Of a stretch of 64,000 nt of DNA, positions 10,393-20,358 are shown in pieces. The notes beneath the pieces are model-generated. The model had not been told where the DNA came from. It did no database searches and saw only the letters and a program-made list of their open reading frames with translations. The number at the start of each line of letters is the position of its first letter. The stretch's first letter is position 1. Origin of the DNA: Gnetum montanum (lineage: Eukaryota > Streptophyta > Gnetopsida > Gnetales > Gnetaceae); NCBI GenBank assembly GCA_015680685.1, contig MNCI01023306.1, forward strand, positions 1 to 64,000, in the 5' to 3' direction. The translations under genes and the position numbers were made by a program.

Positions 10393-11988
10393 GGTAACGA
10401 CGAAAAATGTCGGTCCCTGGAAATACCGAACGAAAGTCAGTGTACACAGTTCTAACCCCAGATCCATACGAGGGCCGTGCTAGAGAATGAAACGAATCCG
10501 AGGTGCCTTGAACGGTCTTGTCGATCAGATAAGGACTTATTTAATCAATAAAATTTTGTAAAAATTTGATGGCAAAATGATGACTCTTTATGAGGAAATG
10601 TAATNNNNNNNNNNNNNNNNNNNNNNNNNNNNNNNNNNNNNNNNNNNNNNNNNNNNNNNNNNNNNNNNNNNNNNNNNNNNNNNNNNNNNNNNNNNNNNNN
10701 NNNNNNNNNNNNNNNNNNNNNNNNNNNNNNNNNNNNNNNNNNNNNNNNNNNNNNNNNNNNNNNNNNNNNNNNNNNNNNNNNNNNNNNNNNNNNNNNNNNN
10801 NCAAAAAAAAAAAAAATTGAAAACGATGCAAACGATTTAGAGCGATTACCAAATATGTATAAATAGGACGCAAGGAATTGGATTTGTAGAGAGTATGACC
10901 ACAAGATCTGGGATTTGATTTATGAACACAATATGTTGGATACAATGATTACAGGCGGGCTTCGGTTTGGACGAAGCACATGCCAGCAGCAAGAAAGTTA
11001 TCTAAAGATGGAACAAGCGAGGGTCAATTTACCTTGTTCTAGCCAATCTAGGCGCAAGGAAGTCTAACTCGGGGCAGAATATCTGTTAGCCAACTATTTC
11101 TGATCAAGGGTTCTTGCCAATCACCTCTGATGTTCTCACGATCACTGATCCTCTTTTTGTTGTCTTGCCAACCTTGAAGGAGAAATTTTTGCCAACCCTT
11201 TGATCTTTGTCAACTGGAGTATTTATAAGGTTAGGGTCAGGAGGAAAACGTGGTTTAGATGACACGTGTCCTGAACTTATAAGATGCCGTTGACCTAATG
11301 TGTTGTCGTTGAAGCTTGCGACGCTATGCTGCGTAGTGTGTCGTAAACCACTCTTGTTTGGGCTCTGGCAACAAATTGTCCTTTGATTACGCTGCAATAC
11401 ACTAGAGAGCGTATTGTGGCATATGAACTACTGATGTCTGAATTGTGTCGTCGTTACTTGTATTACGTTGCGTTACACTACATTACGCATCATATCGTGA
11501 TTCAACGTAAAATAACGAAATTGCAATAGTTGAAGTATTGTCGTCATGCTTCCTCTATTTCTGATCAATCCTTTTCGGGGTTTTATTACACCGCATTGTG
11601 TGATGCAACCTAATGGGACCCTTAACCAGGAAAGAAAACCCGTTGAAATGCGCAGCATGCTGCAGATCGTTGCTTAAGCCTTGAGATTTTTGCTGGGTTG
11701 TTGGAGTCTTGAATGTTTGCCATCTTTGATGCTGCGATGGACTGTCTTTGATATTACGCTACATAACGCGACGTTACGCTATGTTGCGTAATGCAGCGTA
11801 ATATGCTAAATGTTGAGATTTTTGAAACATAGAAAACTTGCAAAGTGGAAGGCTCGCCGCCATGCACCCATCGTTTCGTTCTGTCTTCTGAATTTCATTT
11901 GTACTGTGCTGCGCCTTGTCGCGACTCCTTGCCTGAGTTGCTAGATTTTGCCGAACCGTCGAGGCCTCGAAATTTTTATGGTGTTTCA
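10393..11988 (-). repeat. Element 2 3' LTR (left copy)
   Basis: It matches 26637-28058 along its whole length, with differences mostly transitions. On the minus strand it begins TGAAACACCATAAAAATTTC next to the polypurine tract and ends ..TCGTTAC(C). A TATA-like TTATAAATAC lies at ~11220-11230. It is dense in short GTAACGC/GCGTTAC words (~11450-11490, ~11750-11815). It contains an assembly gap. Confidence 0.85.
10605..10801. other. Assembly gap (197 N)
   Basis: A run of N inside the left LTR of Element 2. The right LTR has only about ten bases at the corresponding place (~26848-26860, an A-rich run), so the true gap may be much shorter than drawn. Confidence 0.95.
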
Positions 11989-12001
11989 ATGGCCCCTCTT
12001 T
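11989..12001 (-). other. Polypurine tract of Element 2
   Basis: On the minus strand AAAGAGGGGCCAT directly abuts the LTR start TGAAACACC. This is the primer site for plus-strand DNA synthesis and fixes the element's orientation. Confidence 0.75.
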
Positions 12002-13231
12002 GTTGACGTTTAGAGGGCTTGCCTGAAAGACGTCGAGAAAGAATACGAAACACCAAAGAGGTAAAGGAACCAACAACGTCCATTGGAGATTACTCAAATG
12101 TTGCTCTATCAAAACCTGGAAGTGTAAAGGCAGGGAAGGGAGGGAAGCATAGGAGGGATTTTACAGATGTGAGGGAAGACAGGTTCGGGGAAGACTCAAG
12201 CACGTGAACATGAAACTTTTGCGAAAATGTCATAGCGTCCTTCTTCGAATGTATTTGCGAGAGGTTACACCGTCATACTGTATATAAAGGGCTTGTGCGA
12301 ACGAGTTGTGTTACGCCTGTGTGGCCTGGATGAGTTGTTTTACATCCATTTTGCCAAGCTTTGCCCCATTTTTTGTGAATTACATTCCACTGGGCGAGTT
12401 GTGGTATGCCAGTTCATGGACACGAAGATGCGAAAGAGTTTGCTTGAATGTTCATGTTTTGTACAAGCAAAACAGGGGGTAAAGACAGTCATGAGGACAA
12501 AGGGAGGAGAAAACGAAGTAATGCATCTGATGGAGAGAGAGGTAGGGTTTGCACTCCTAGATGGCTAGGCTAGTCTAAGCAACCACTTCAGGACATTGCG
12601 ACATCTCACCTTCTAATGAATTCATTCTCAATCAACGCTGTTGTAGCAAGTAACTTGCAAAACATAACAGAGAGCAGAGCACAGAAGCAATCGTCCTAAT
12701 CGCTAAGGAGGGAGGTTGTTGAAACAAGCGCCATCCAAAGCGAAAAGAAGAGCGTAGGCCATGAAACAGGGATCGTAATAGGGAACAAGCGTCCCAATGT
12801 TGATGCCGCGGTTCATGAAACCGCCGTCGACAGCCAGATTCATCTTGCTCAAATGACTGGGCAAAGAACAAGTCAGATGGATCTGCTAAGTCGGAGTTTG
12901 GTGACGGCAATGGATGGAGGCCGTTGAGACTATGGATGACCACAGTTTTTTTGGGGCCCCAAGTGAGGAAGTTGATCCAAGGAGTTGCAGCTACAGAGTG
13001 GTTGTCGTAGCAACATCTTCGAGGGGTCAGTAGTATGCTTTTCGGCATTTCTGAGGAATCAGTAGGATGCTGGTGGGGTAACAGTGTTGCGTTTGTCCCA
13101 ATGCCTTACCCGTTCCATCTGGTCGAGATGTTGTGCAAGAATGACCATGCTCCTTGCTTCATGAATTGCTCGACAGATTCTAGTTTTGAGTCTTGGTTGA
13201 CTGTTGTTGCTAATTTTAAGCCTCAGCAGGC
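12002..13231. other. Element 2 3' untranslated region, no gene recognised
   Basis: This lies between the integrase end with its tandem repeats and the polypurine tract. Open frames on both strands (for example 12632-13048 minus, 12019-12568 plus) show no family features and are probably chance. Confidence 0.5.
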
Positions 13232-13540
13232 CGTGGTCCCAGTTTAACGTCTGGGCAGACTGGAACCTACTAGTTTTACATCGTAGCGGATGGTGGAAGA
13301 GTTGGTTTATGGTCCCACCAGATCGTGTTGTGGGTGTCAGTTTTATGTCATGACCTAGGGACAAGTCTGTGCTGGTTTAGTGTCTTAGCGGACATATGCT
13401 TACCTTGCCAGTTTCACGTCATGGCAGATGGTCGAAAGCTTCGCCAGTTTAGCGTCTTGGCGGACGTGTGCAAGAAGTGCCAGTTTTTTGTCGTAGCGGA
13501 CGTGTACATCTTTGCCAATTTTACGTCATAGCAGACGTTT
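13232..13540. repeat. 36-bp tandem repeats after the pol stop of Element 2
   Basis: The best units start with CAGTTT and contain GTC-TGGCGGACG, for example near 13409, 13445 and 13481, spaced 35-36 bases. More degenerate units extend back to ~13232. They start just past the integrase stop. Tat-lineage elements are known to carry tandem repeats in this 3' untranslated position. The core resembles the 27-bp repeats at 22451-22645. Confidence 0.72.
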
Positions 13541-13555
13541 GTTACCTTGTGTTTG

Positions 13556-14640
13556 AGCTGAGTTGATCTTCAAATGTAGTACCGCTTCAAATATAGATGA
13601 TTTACTGGATTTGATAACTCGTTGCCGTCGATATCTGCTAACTTGAATGGTCCGTTGCTGCATGCGTCGATGACCAGGAAAGGGCCTTCCCAGTTTGCAA
13701 AGAACTTGCCTACTGGTTCACGAATGGCCTTGAGAACTAAGTCTCCTTTTTTGATCGCTCGTTGATGCAGGTTGTGCCGATGCTTCTATCTCTGTTTATC
13801 CTGATATCTTTCGATGGTGTCAAGCGTCTCGATGCGTTTCTCCTCCACTGAGTCTAAATCCACGATTCTAGACTCATTATGTTGAGTCTCATTTATAACC
13901 GTGGATAGGACCATCCGCAATGAGGGAACCTATAATTCCAAGGGCAACACTGCTTCAGATTCGTAGACTAGGCTGTAGGGCGTCCTGTCTGTAGCTATTC
14001 TGCACGTTGTACGATACACCCATAGCATGTAGAGGATTTTTTCATGCCATCTTTTTTTGTTATTGCTGAGCATCTTCTTAAGTAAATTGATAATTACCTT
14101 GTTTGTCGCTTCTGCTTGACCATTTTCTTGCGGGTAATAAGATGAAGAAAAAGATTGCTTGATACCAAGATTATCACAGAAAGATTTGGTTTCTGTGCTA
14201 CTAAATTGTGGCCCGTTGTCAGTCACAATAGTCATAGGGAGTCCAAATCTAGTTACAATATTGTCTAAGATAAAATGGCAAACTTGTTGAGATGTAATCT
14301 TTCATAGGGGGATAGCCTCAACCCACTTCATAAAATACTCGGTGGCGGTGATAATGAAGCTATGTTCTGCGGAAGATTTAAGCGTGATGGGACCTATGAT
14401 ATCTAGTCCCCATTGTTGGAATGGCCAAGTAATCTGAGTAGTGTGTAACTCGGTTGGTAACACATGTATTAGGTTTGCGTAACGTGACACGTATCACACA
14501 TCTTAACTTTGGCAAGGTAGTCTTTTTCCATGTACGGCCAATAGTACCCTAGGTGTCTAATTTTAGCGACCATGGCTTGCGAGGCTACGTGTCCTCCACA
14601 TAACCCCTCGTGGACTTCGCTAACTATCTATTGTGCTTAA
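13556..14640 (-). pseudogene. Element 2 integrase
   Basis: Integrase inserts retrotransposon DNA into the genome. The N-terminal zinc-binding part is visible near 14640-14480 (HEGLCGGH, then CDTCH). The catalytic core shows WGLDIIGPI, TDNGPQF and PQENGQAEATN, carrying the three acidic DDE positions. The C-terminal GPF-type module reads ANWEGPFLV near 13690 and ends just before 13556. There is no chromodomain, which fits the Tat lineage. Stops occur in several places (for example before KITSQQV and after VLPLEL), so it is defective. Confidence 0.85.
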
Positions 14641-15300
14641 TCATTATTAACGCAGGTGAGCAATACTCCATCGAAAGTGCGTCTACAGAGAGTGCTGTCT
14701 CCAATGATGACGTATTGCTTGGCACGCTTGCGCACTGCGTCCTTTTGTGCATGCGTTAGCTCGTGCGGTGGTTCGCCATGCAGAAGGCAAGTTTTAATGT
14801 TGTCATACCATTCTGGCGTTCCCCCCGCATTTAATGAAGAAATCTGCATTGCTTGAATGACAGGCGTTGTACATTCTATCATTAAAGTGGGCCAAGTGGC
14901 AAACAAGTATGGTGGCATGTTTAGTGCCAGTGTTGCCAGTGCATCGGCCACAACGTTTTCATTACATGGCACATGTTGGGCATCGATCATCACAAATTGT
15001 TTCAGGAGATCTTTAACCATATCGTAGTGGGGCTGTAGATGCATAGCTTTGCAGGTGTAGACTCCTGTGATTTGATTGATGACGAGCATCAAATCGCCTC
15101 AGATCGCCAGGTGTTGAACATTGAGTTCTCTGGCTGTCAACAATCCTCTGAGGAGCCCCTCATACTCTGCCATGTTATTCGTACAAGAGAAGGCCAGGCG
15201 GTAAGCCAATGGGTGCACATCCTCAAGGGTAAGCGTAATAACGGCAACAGTACTGCCGCCTCTAGTAGTTGAAACTCCGTCGAAGTATAACGTCGCTTCG
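14641..15300 (-). pseudogene. Element 2 second RNase H (archaeal-type, aRNH)
   Basis: The segments LYFDGVSTTRGG (~15280), NNMAEYEGLLRGL, GDLMLVINQITG and NENVVADALATLAL fit an archaeal/plant-type RNase H, with its Asp-Glu-Asp-Asp positions discernible. It lies between the ordinary RNase H and the integrase. This dual arrangement is diagnostic of Tat-lineage plant elements. One in-frame TAG precedes GDLMLV. Confidence 0.78.
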
Positions 15301-15308
15301 AGGCCTGT

Positions 15309-15730
15309 CTACACAGGGCTTAAGCTATGTACATGCTCATCCGGGAATTCTGGCTCTATCGTAACTTGATCTTTAATAGGCGATGTCGCCAGCTGGTTAG
15401 CTATAGCCTGACCTTTGGTGGACGATTGGCCGACATAATGTAAATCAAATTCGACTATGATAGCCTTCCAACAAGCTATCCTACTACTCTCATATAAGTT
15501 GTTTGAGATAGCCCGCAGAACGTTGTTTTTATAAATTATGTTGACCTGACTGCGGAAAAGATAATGCCTACATTTTTTAAGTGCAAAAACTAATGCCAAA
15601 CAGTTACGCTCCACTTCATTGTATCTTGTTTCGTACGCAAATAGGACGTGACTGAGGTAATAGATACGGGTTTCTGATCCATCGTTCTTTTTTTGGCAAA
15701 GTAACGCAACTATAGACATGTCTGAGTTAG
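15309..15730 (-). pseudogene. Element 2 first RNase H domain
   Basis: A frame with YYLSHVLFAYETRYNEVERN, LALVFALKKCRHYLFRSQ and an Asn-for-Asp-looking YKNNVLRA segment. This is the usual Ty3/gypsy RNase H following the RT connection. It is separated from RT by a stop near 15730. Confidence 0.75.
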
Positions 15731-17198
15731 CTAGATAAATGTAAAAAGGTTGATCCCTTTGTGGCGGGAAAATTGTTGGTAAATGTTGTAGCTCCTTTTT
15801 AAGTCGTCAAATGCACGCTGGTAGTCATCGGTCCATTCGAAATTAACACCCTTCTTAAGAAGGTGTTGCATGTGATGTAATTTATCTGTTAACTTTAAAA
15901 TGAACCGCCTGATGAACTGTAGTCTACCTTGCAACCCACGTAGTTCTTTGAGGTTTGTAGGTGGCGTTAAATCGACGATGGCTTTAGCTTTGTCGGGGTC
16001 GACTCGGATGCCAGTCTCTGATACCACAAACCCAAACATGCATCCGATTTTGACTCCGAATACGCATTTCTTTGGGTTGAGCCGTAAGTCATGCTTAAGA
16101 CATCATTTAAGGACTAACTCTAGGTCTTCTGAATGATCTTTGGACTTTATAGACTTGACAACTATGTCATCTACGTAGTTGTTCAATCTCCCTAAAAGGT
16201 AGTTGCTAAAGATGTATGTCATGGCTCGTTGATACGTTGCCCCAACGTTTTTTAACCTGAAAGACATCATAGTGTAACAGAAGGTCCCCTAGGGCGTCAT
16301 GAATGTTGTGGTCAATTGATGCTTTGGGTTAATGCGAATTTGATTATAACCTGAGAAACCATCCATAAAGGATAGAAGCATGTGACCAGCTGTTGTGTCG
16401 ATCAGTTGATCGATACTTGGTAGCGGGAAATTGTCCTTAATCGTAGCTTTGTTTAGATCCTGGAAGTCTATGTAGATGCGTATGCCTCCCGTTTTCTTAG
16501 TAACAACTACGATGTTGGACACCCAGTCTGAGTAATCAACTACGCGAATGAAACCAGCCTGATATAGCTTGGTGATTTCATTACGCACTGCTAACGCGAT
16601 TTTCGACTTAATTTTTCGTGCCTTCTGTCTAATTGCTTTGATGCGTGGGTCTAAAATTATGTTATGTTGTATTAATCTCGGGTCTAATCCTAGCATGTCT
16701 TCATATAACCATGCAAATACAACAGCGTTGTTTTGGAGCACTTGCGTTATGCCACTCTGTGTCTGTCAGTCTAGGAGGGAACTAACCCTAAGAGTTTTAT
16801 TTTTGCCTTTGTGCGTAACCACAGGGACCTCGTCGAGAGGGTCCTCGGTCACATCACCAGCCTCCAGGTCTAGCGTTCGGGCCAGATGTTCTAGCCAATC
16901 TGGGGATATTTCCGATGTTGCTATAGTTGCGTCACAAAGGGAAGGGTCTGTTTCTATCAGCGGCTAATTAAGCTGTCTAATGGTCTCCCCGTATGGGCCT
17001 GTTAAGGCTAATGGTGCGGATAAATCTGCATCCATTTGCGAATCGCCTTGCAAAAATGCCAAAAAGGAAGTTGTTACATCGTTTTTCTGCCAATTTGTTG
17101 AACAATAAGAGTTTGTTTTTGTTTTCATTGTGTCAGTGTTGCATATTAAAGAGGCTTCCAATTTAAGGTCTTAGTGGACCGTTACAAATATGTCTGGT
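15731..17198 (-). pseudogene. Element 2 reverse transcriptase
   Basis: The RT begins after a linker (17198-16742). Seen in order: EITKLYQAGFIRVVDYSDWV, IRIYIDFQDLNKATIKDNFP, FMDGFSGYNQIRI, a MSFRLKNVGATYQRAM segment, the intact catalytic loop YVDDIVV at ~16163-16180, LNPKKCVFGV, then the connection LKELRGLQGRLQFIRRF. RT copies element RNA to DNA. The catalytic loop survives, but at least three stops or frame changes interrupt the frame (for example at ~16289, ~16100 and near 16970). Confidence 0.85.
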
Positions 17199-17208
17199 CT
17201 GTAAAACA
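17199..17208 (-). promoter_or_regulatory. Candidate 3' splice site of the protease-RT intron of Element 2
   Basis: The minus strand reads TGTTTTACAG here, a good plant acceptor. Translation from the next base runs in frame, apart from one TAA, into the RT linker. Ogre-type elements are known to splice out an intron between protease and RT. The matching donor is not certain; CTAGTAAAC near 22857 is a candidate. Confidence 0.4.
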
Positions 17209-18256
17209 ATGACGAGCTCAGCTTCCTAGATGCTGGCGTATGAGATAAAATGAAAGATGCAACGTGGCAAGTCTAGCGTGTCGTGAAATTTGAATTTCTG
17301 TATAGACCGTAGTTAATGCGCCCAGATTACAAGATGATAAATGTATTAGTTTAGGGTCATTTCGGACCGCAATCTACACGATATCTACAAAATTAATGCC
17401 CTGATCTTTGCGTTTCATGTCATACTGACACCGGCGTTTCGGGAAAGTTCTGCATCGATCGAGCAGAAAGAAAAGTTAGTTTCAAGCATTTTGTTTATCA
17501 AATGATAGTTCATACTCAAAACAGGTTACAGATATAACGAATTTGGATTTTGGCTATAGCAGAAAAGGGGCAGAAGCAAGGTGTAAACAAAGGATTTTAT
17601 GAAAATTCATTCGATTGCAACCATGGCACCAAAGGTCAAGGGGAAGAACGCTAAACTGGTCGGGATTGACGAAGTGCAGGAGAGTTTGTAGCGGGCTTCG
17701 TAGGCTAGAGTCAAGGCTCGGGAAGTTACTCCACATAACTGGTAAGTCGTCGTCTACCTTTTTGCACTACTATTATATTTGTTGTAGCGTCGTGGTTGTA
17801 TGTTATTTTCCTGAATGGGTATGTTGCATTGAGGGTTAGTATCTGTTTACGCGGGTTGAGCTATTGTGGTTTGCGATATTACCCTCGTCTTCACTGTAAG
17901 AGATGAACCTCATATCATTACGAGGGTTTAGGTAACATTGAGTAAGACTGAGCGAATGTCGTATATAATCGAAAAACCTAGCTATTATAGCTGGTGGATA
18001 GTATAATCAGGGTTTTGTTTTCTTTTCCTTTATTCTCGTAAAAATTACATGTTACACTGGAGTAATACGTAGTGTTTCTTTCATCGCCGTTGTCATGGAC
18101 AAACCTTACGCTGTTGCAAGGGTTTGGGTGGTTCTGGCAATGAGTTTCTAGTGGAATCTGTAATTTTCTAGGAATTAGGAAAACCCTAATTTAGCATGAA
18201 AAAGGTTCATGTCTAAATGTTTTGTCTAACGGTAATATGTTTTTTTTACTGTACAG

Positions 18257-19123
18257 TATTATGCTAAAGCCCATCCTAATCATTTTGGATATCGTGGGCG
18301 TTCTTTGCTGCATGCATGTCCCCACGGCCAATGTTCCTTCTCCTCATGCTCGTATAAAGGAGGAGGCGGTGTGGTTCCGAAGGGATGCGTGGGGGTTCTT
18401 GCAATTTCTGCTTCGTAACTACAGTGTAATCGTCTGGTCGCATCTACTAGGCGATGTAGCTGTTGCTATTTTGGAGACGCTACTGGTTGGTTCAACACAG
18501 AGTGCCTTAGTGTTCCTGACGGATGGCAGGATTAAGACTGCGCAGGTGCAAGACCGTGAACAGAGCCCCAAAGGTTTGAGATGTTTGAGTTGGATCTGGG
18601 AGGTGCCCAGATTCAACTACTATCATTCCTACAATACTCTGTTCGTGGCCTGTCACCTCACAACCTATTTCTAGAACCCACCTGGTATCGTGTATTACGT
18701 CGGCGGGTAAGAATTTAAATTTGTATCATTTCGATGTGTGGCAACGCGCTACCTACTATTTAAATTTATGTTGAGCCTAAAGAATTCACCCATTTTCTGT
18801 GATGTAGATTCTTCATCAATGATAGCGGTCTCCTGGGCAATAATGATATCTTGTCATTGATTGAAAAGGCTATAGGTGAGTTTATCGCTATTAGCAACGT
18901 ACGGGCCGCTGTCATGGAACAACTAGTGTTTGAAATTCTAGAATACCCAACCTGCTATGCTAACTTCTTTTCTAGATGTAAAAATCTTGGATGGTTGGAT
19001 AGGGAATGGACTTTGGATCCTCCCCTCACTGTTGCCGATGTGCGAAGGAAAATCCCTCCGTTTCCTTTTCCATTTAGACCTGGTAAACTTTGTTATGATG
19101 ACGAATTATGTCAATGTTATTAG
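18257..19123 (+). pseudogene. FCP1/NIF-type HAD phosphatase-like domain (exons 2-3 of the antisense gene)
   Basis: Plant FCP1-homology proteins are HAD-superfamily phosphatases related to those acting on the RNA polymerase II tail. Matching landmarks in order: LIILDIVGVLCCMHV (motif-I region), AWGFLQFLLRNYSVIVWSH (usually an RPF..FL.F....VG.WSS pattern), ALVFLTDGR, YHSYNTLFV (usually Y.E.NT.L.DDS), NPPGIVYY (usually NPP.TAIFP), and after an intron NDSGLLGNNDILSLI with NVRAAV (usually LG..GDL..YL and A.NVQ.F). The second Asp of motif I and the later Asp-Asp pair are not present, so even before decay it may have been a pseudo-phosphatase. A TAG interrupts just before NPP. The assignment is from motif order only. 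Confidence 0.52.
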
Positions 19124-19195
19124 CTAGTGATGATGTGTGAAGTTGTCTTATTTTTTTTTTGTTATCTCGACTTAGCTATTATTTTGTGTGTGTAG

Positions 19196-20245
19196 TCAGG
19201 GAATCACGGGAGATTACGATCATGGCTTTCGGTCACAATGCGAACAATATCTTTTTCCGCTATGGTGACATAAAGGAGGCACAATGCTGGCTTGGCCATA
19301 GAGCGGCCCTAGTTTTCTTGACCAATAACCTCCGGGAGGCTAGACTAATGGACCTGTTCTTGGCCATAACTCTTGATGTTACTGCAGGCAAAATGTTGAC
19401 CTTAGTCAACTCCTTCAGCGAAGAAGCTGAGCGTCTCTGCATACGTGTACGTAATGTGCACGTAAATTTTGACATCGACGCTCAGCTATTCGCCGATCTC
19501 TTTGGGGTCCCCTTCGATGGCTTTCTTATAGAGGAGAAATCGAAGAGGAGCGTCAAGTACCAGGAAGAGATAGAGGAGTGGCTAGGGGTTAAGAAGGAGG
19601 TCAAAGGAATTCCTGCCGAAGGGATTGAGTTGGAGGTGGCCAACACCATTTACCCCCTTTTTCGAGCTCGGGCCTTCCCCAAGACACTCTCCCAAGGGAG
19701 ATTCCTCATCATAGAGCAAACTTGCATTATGCGAGAGGTCATGGAGGAGGGGACGTGATTTAATTGAGCTAGCTATTTTGCCGAAGGCCTGCGCATTGAA
19801 ATGGTCAAGCTTCGCAAGAAGCTTGAGTCCCGTTTCAATGTGCATTTTGCCTTTTTCATAGCTTGCTTCCGGCGCTTTGCCGAGTTTTTGGTAGTCCAAA
19901 GAAATGGAGTCTGGGTGCAGCAGGACCACAACCAGATTTCTAAACCATGGATTTCCCATATTTTTGGCATTGTCCGGTCGCAGGACTCTCCTGAAGGGAT
20001 CGGGAAGTTGTTGTCTATAACGACTAAAAACATGGTGGCGCATCGAACGCGGGGTCAAGACAGTGTGGGTGGGGCGCTCCCTTCCTATACTAGTGATGCG
20101 TCGAGGGGGAAGCGCTTGGCAATTGAGATAGTGGACTCGTCGGTGCCTTGGAAGAAGCCTCGTTTGACCGAGGAGTCTGCCGAGCCAGCAAGTGGTGTGA
20201 GGCAAAAGATGCAGGTCAAGTTTCAGAGGAGTAATCCTCCAACAA
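19196..20245 (+). pseudogene. Transposon-protein-like domain (exon 4 of the antisense gene)
   Basis: This exon follows a TGTGTGTAG acceptor. It contains MAFGHNANNIFFRYGD, LTLVNSFSEEAERLCIRVR, VHVNFDIDAQLFADLFGVPF and EVANTIYPLFRARAFP. After two TGA stops (~19756 and ~19765) the same frame runs on (FAEGLRIEMVKLRKKL, HFAFFIACFRRFAEFL) and ends in a basic nuclear-signal-like stretch (SRGKRLAIEIVDSSVPWKKP). The 'V-x-V-x-F-D..LF.D.FGVP' layout resembles the plant putative-transposon-protein family that the three ORFX copies also suggest. Relation to ORFX is possible but not proven by this reading. Confidence 0.45.
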
Positions 20246-20358
20246 GTAAGTGAAGGAATGTGATAATAGTTATAGTTATGTTGGATATAGACACTCTTAC
20301 CTCATAATTTACTGAACTAGAGCAAAATTCTGTGTTAACTGAAAACATTGTGTGACAG

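Noticed and set aside
10541-10945. Open frames spanning the N run
   Set aside because: Made of unknown bases; meaningless.
12632-13048. 138-residue minus-strand open frame
   Set aside because: Lies in the 3' untranslated region of Element 2 beyond integrase; no recognisable domain.
19582-20205. 207-residue open frame on the minus strand
   Set aside because: Opposite exon 4 of the antisense gene; its composition is that of a mirror frame with no motif.
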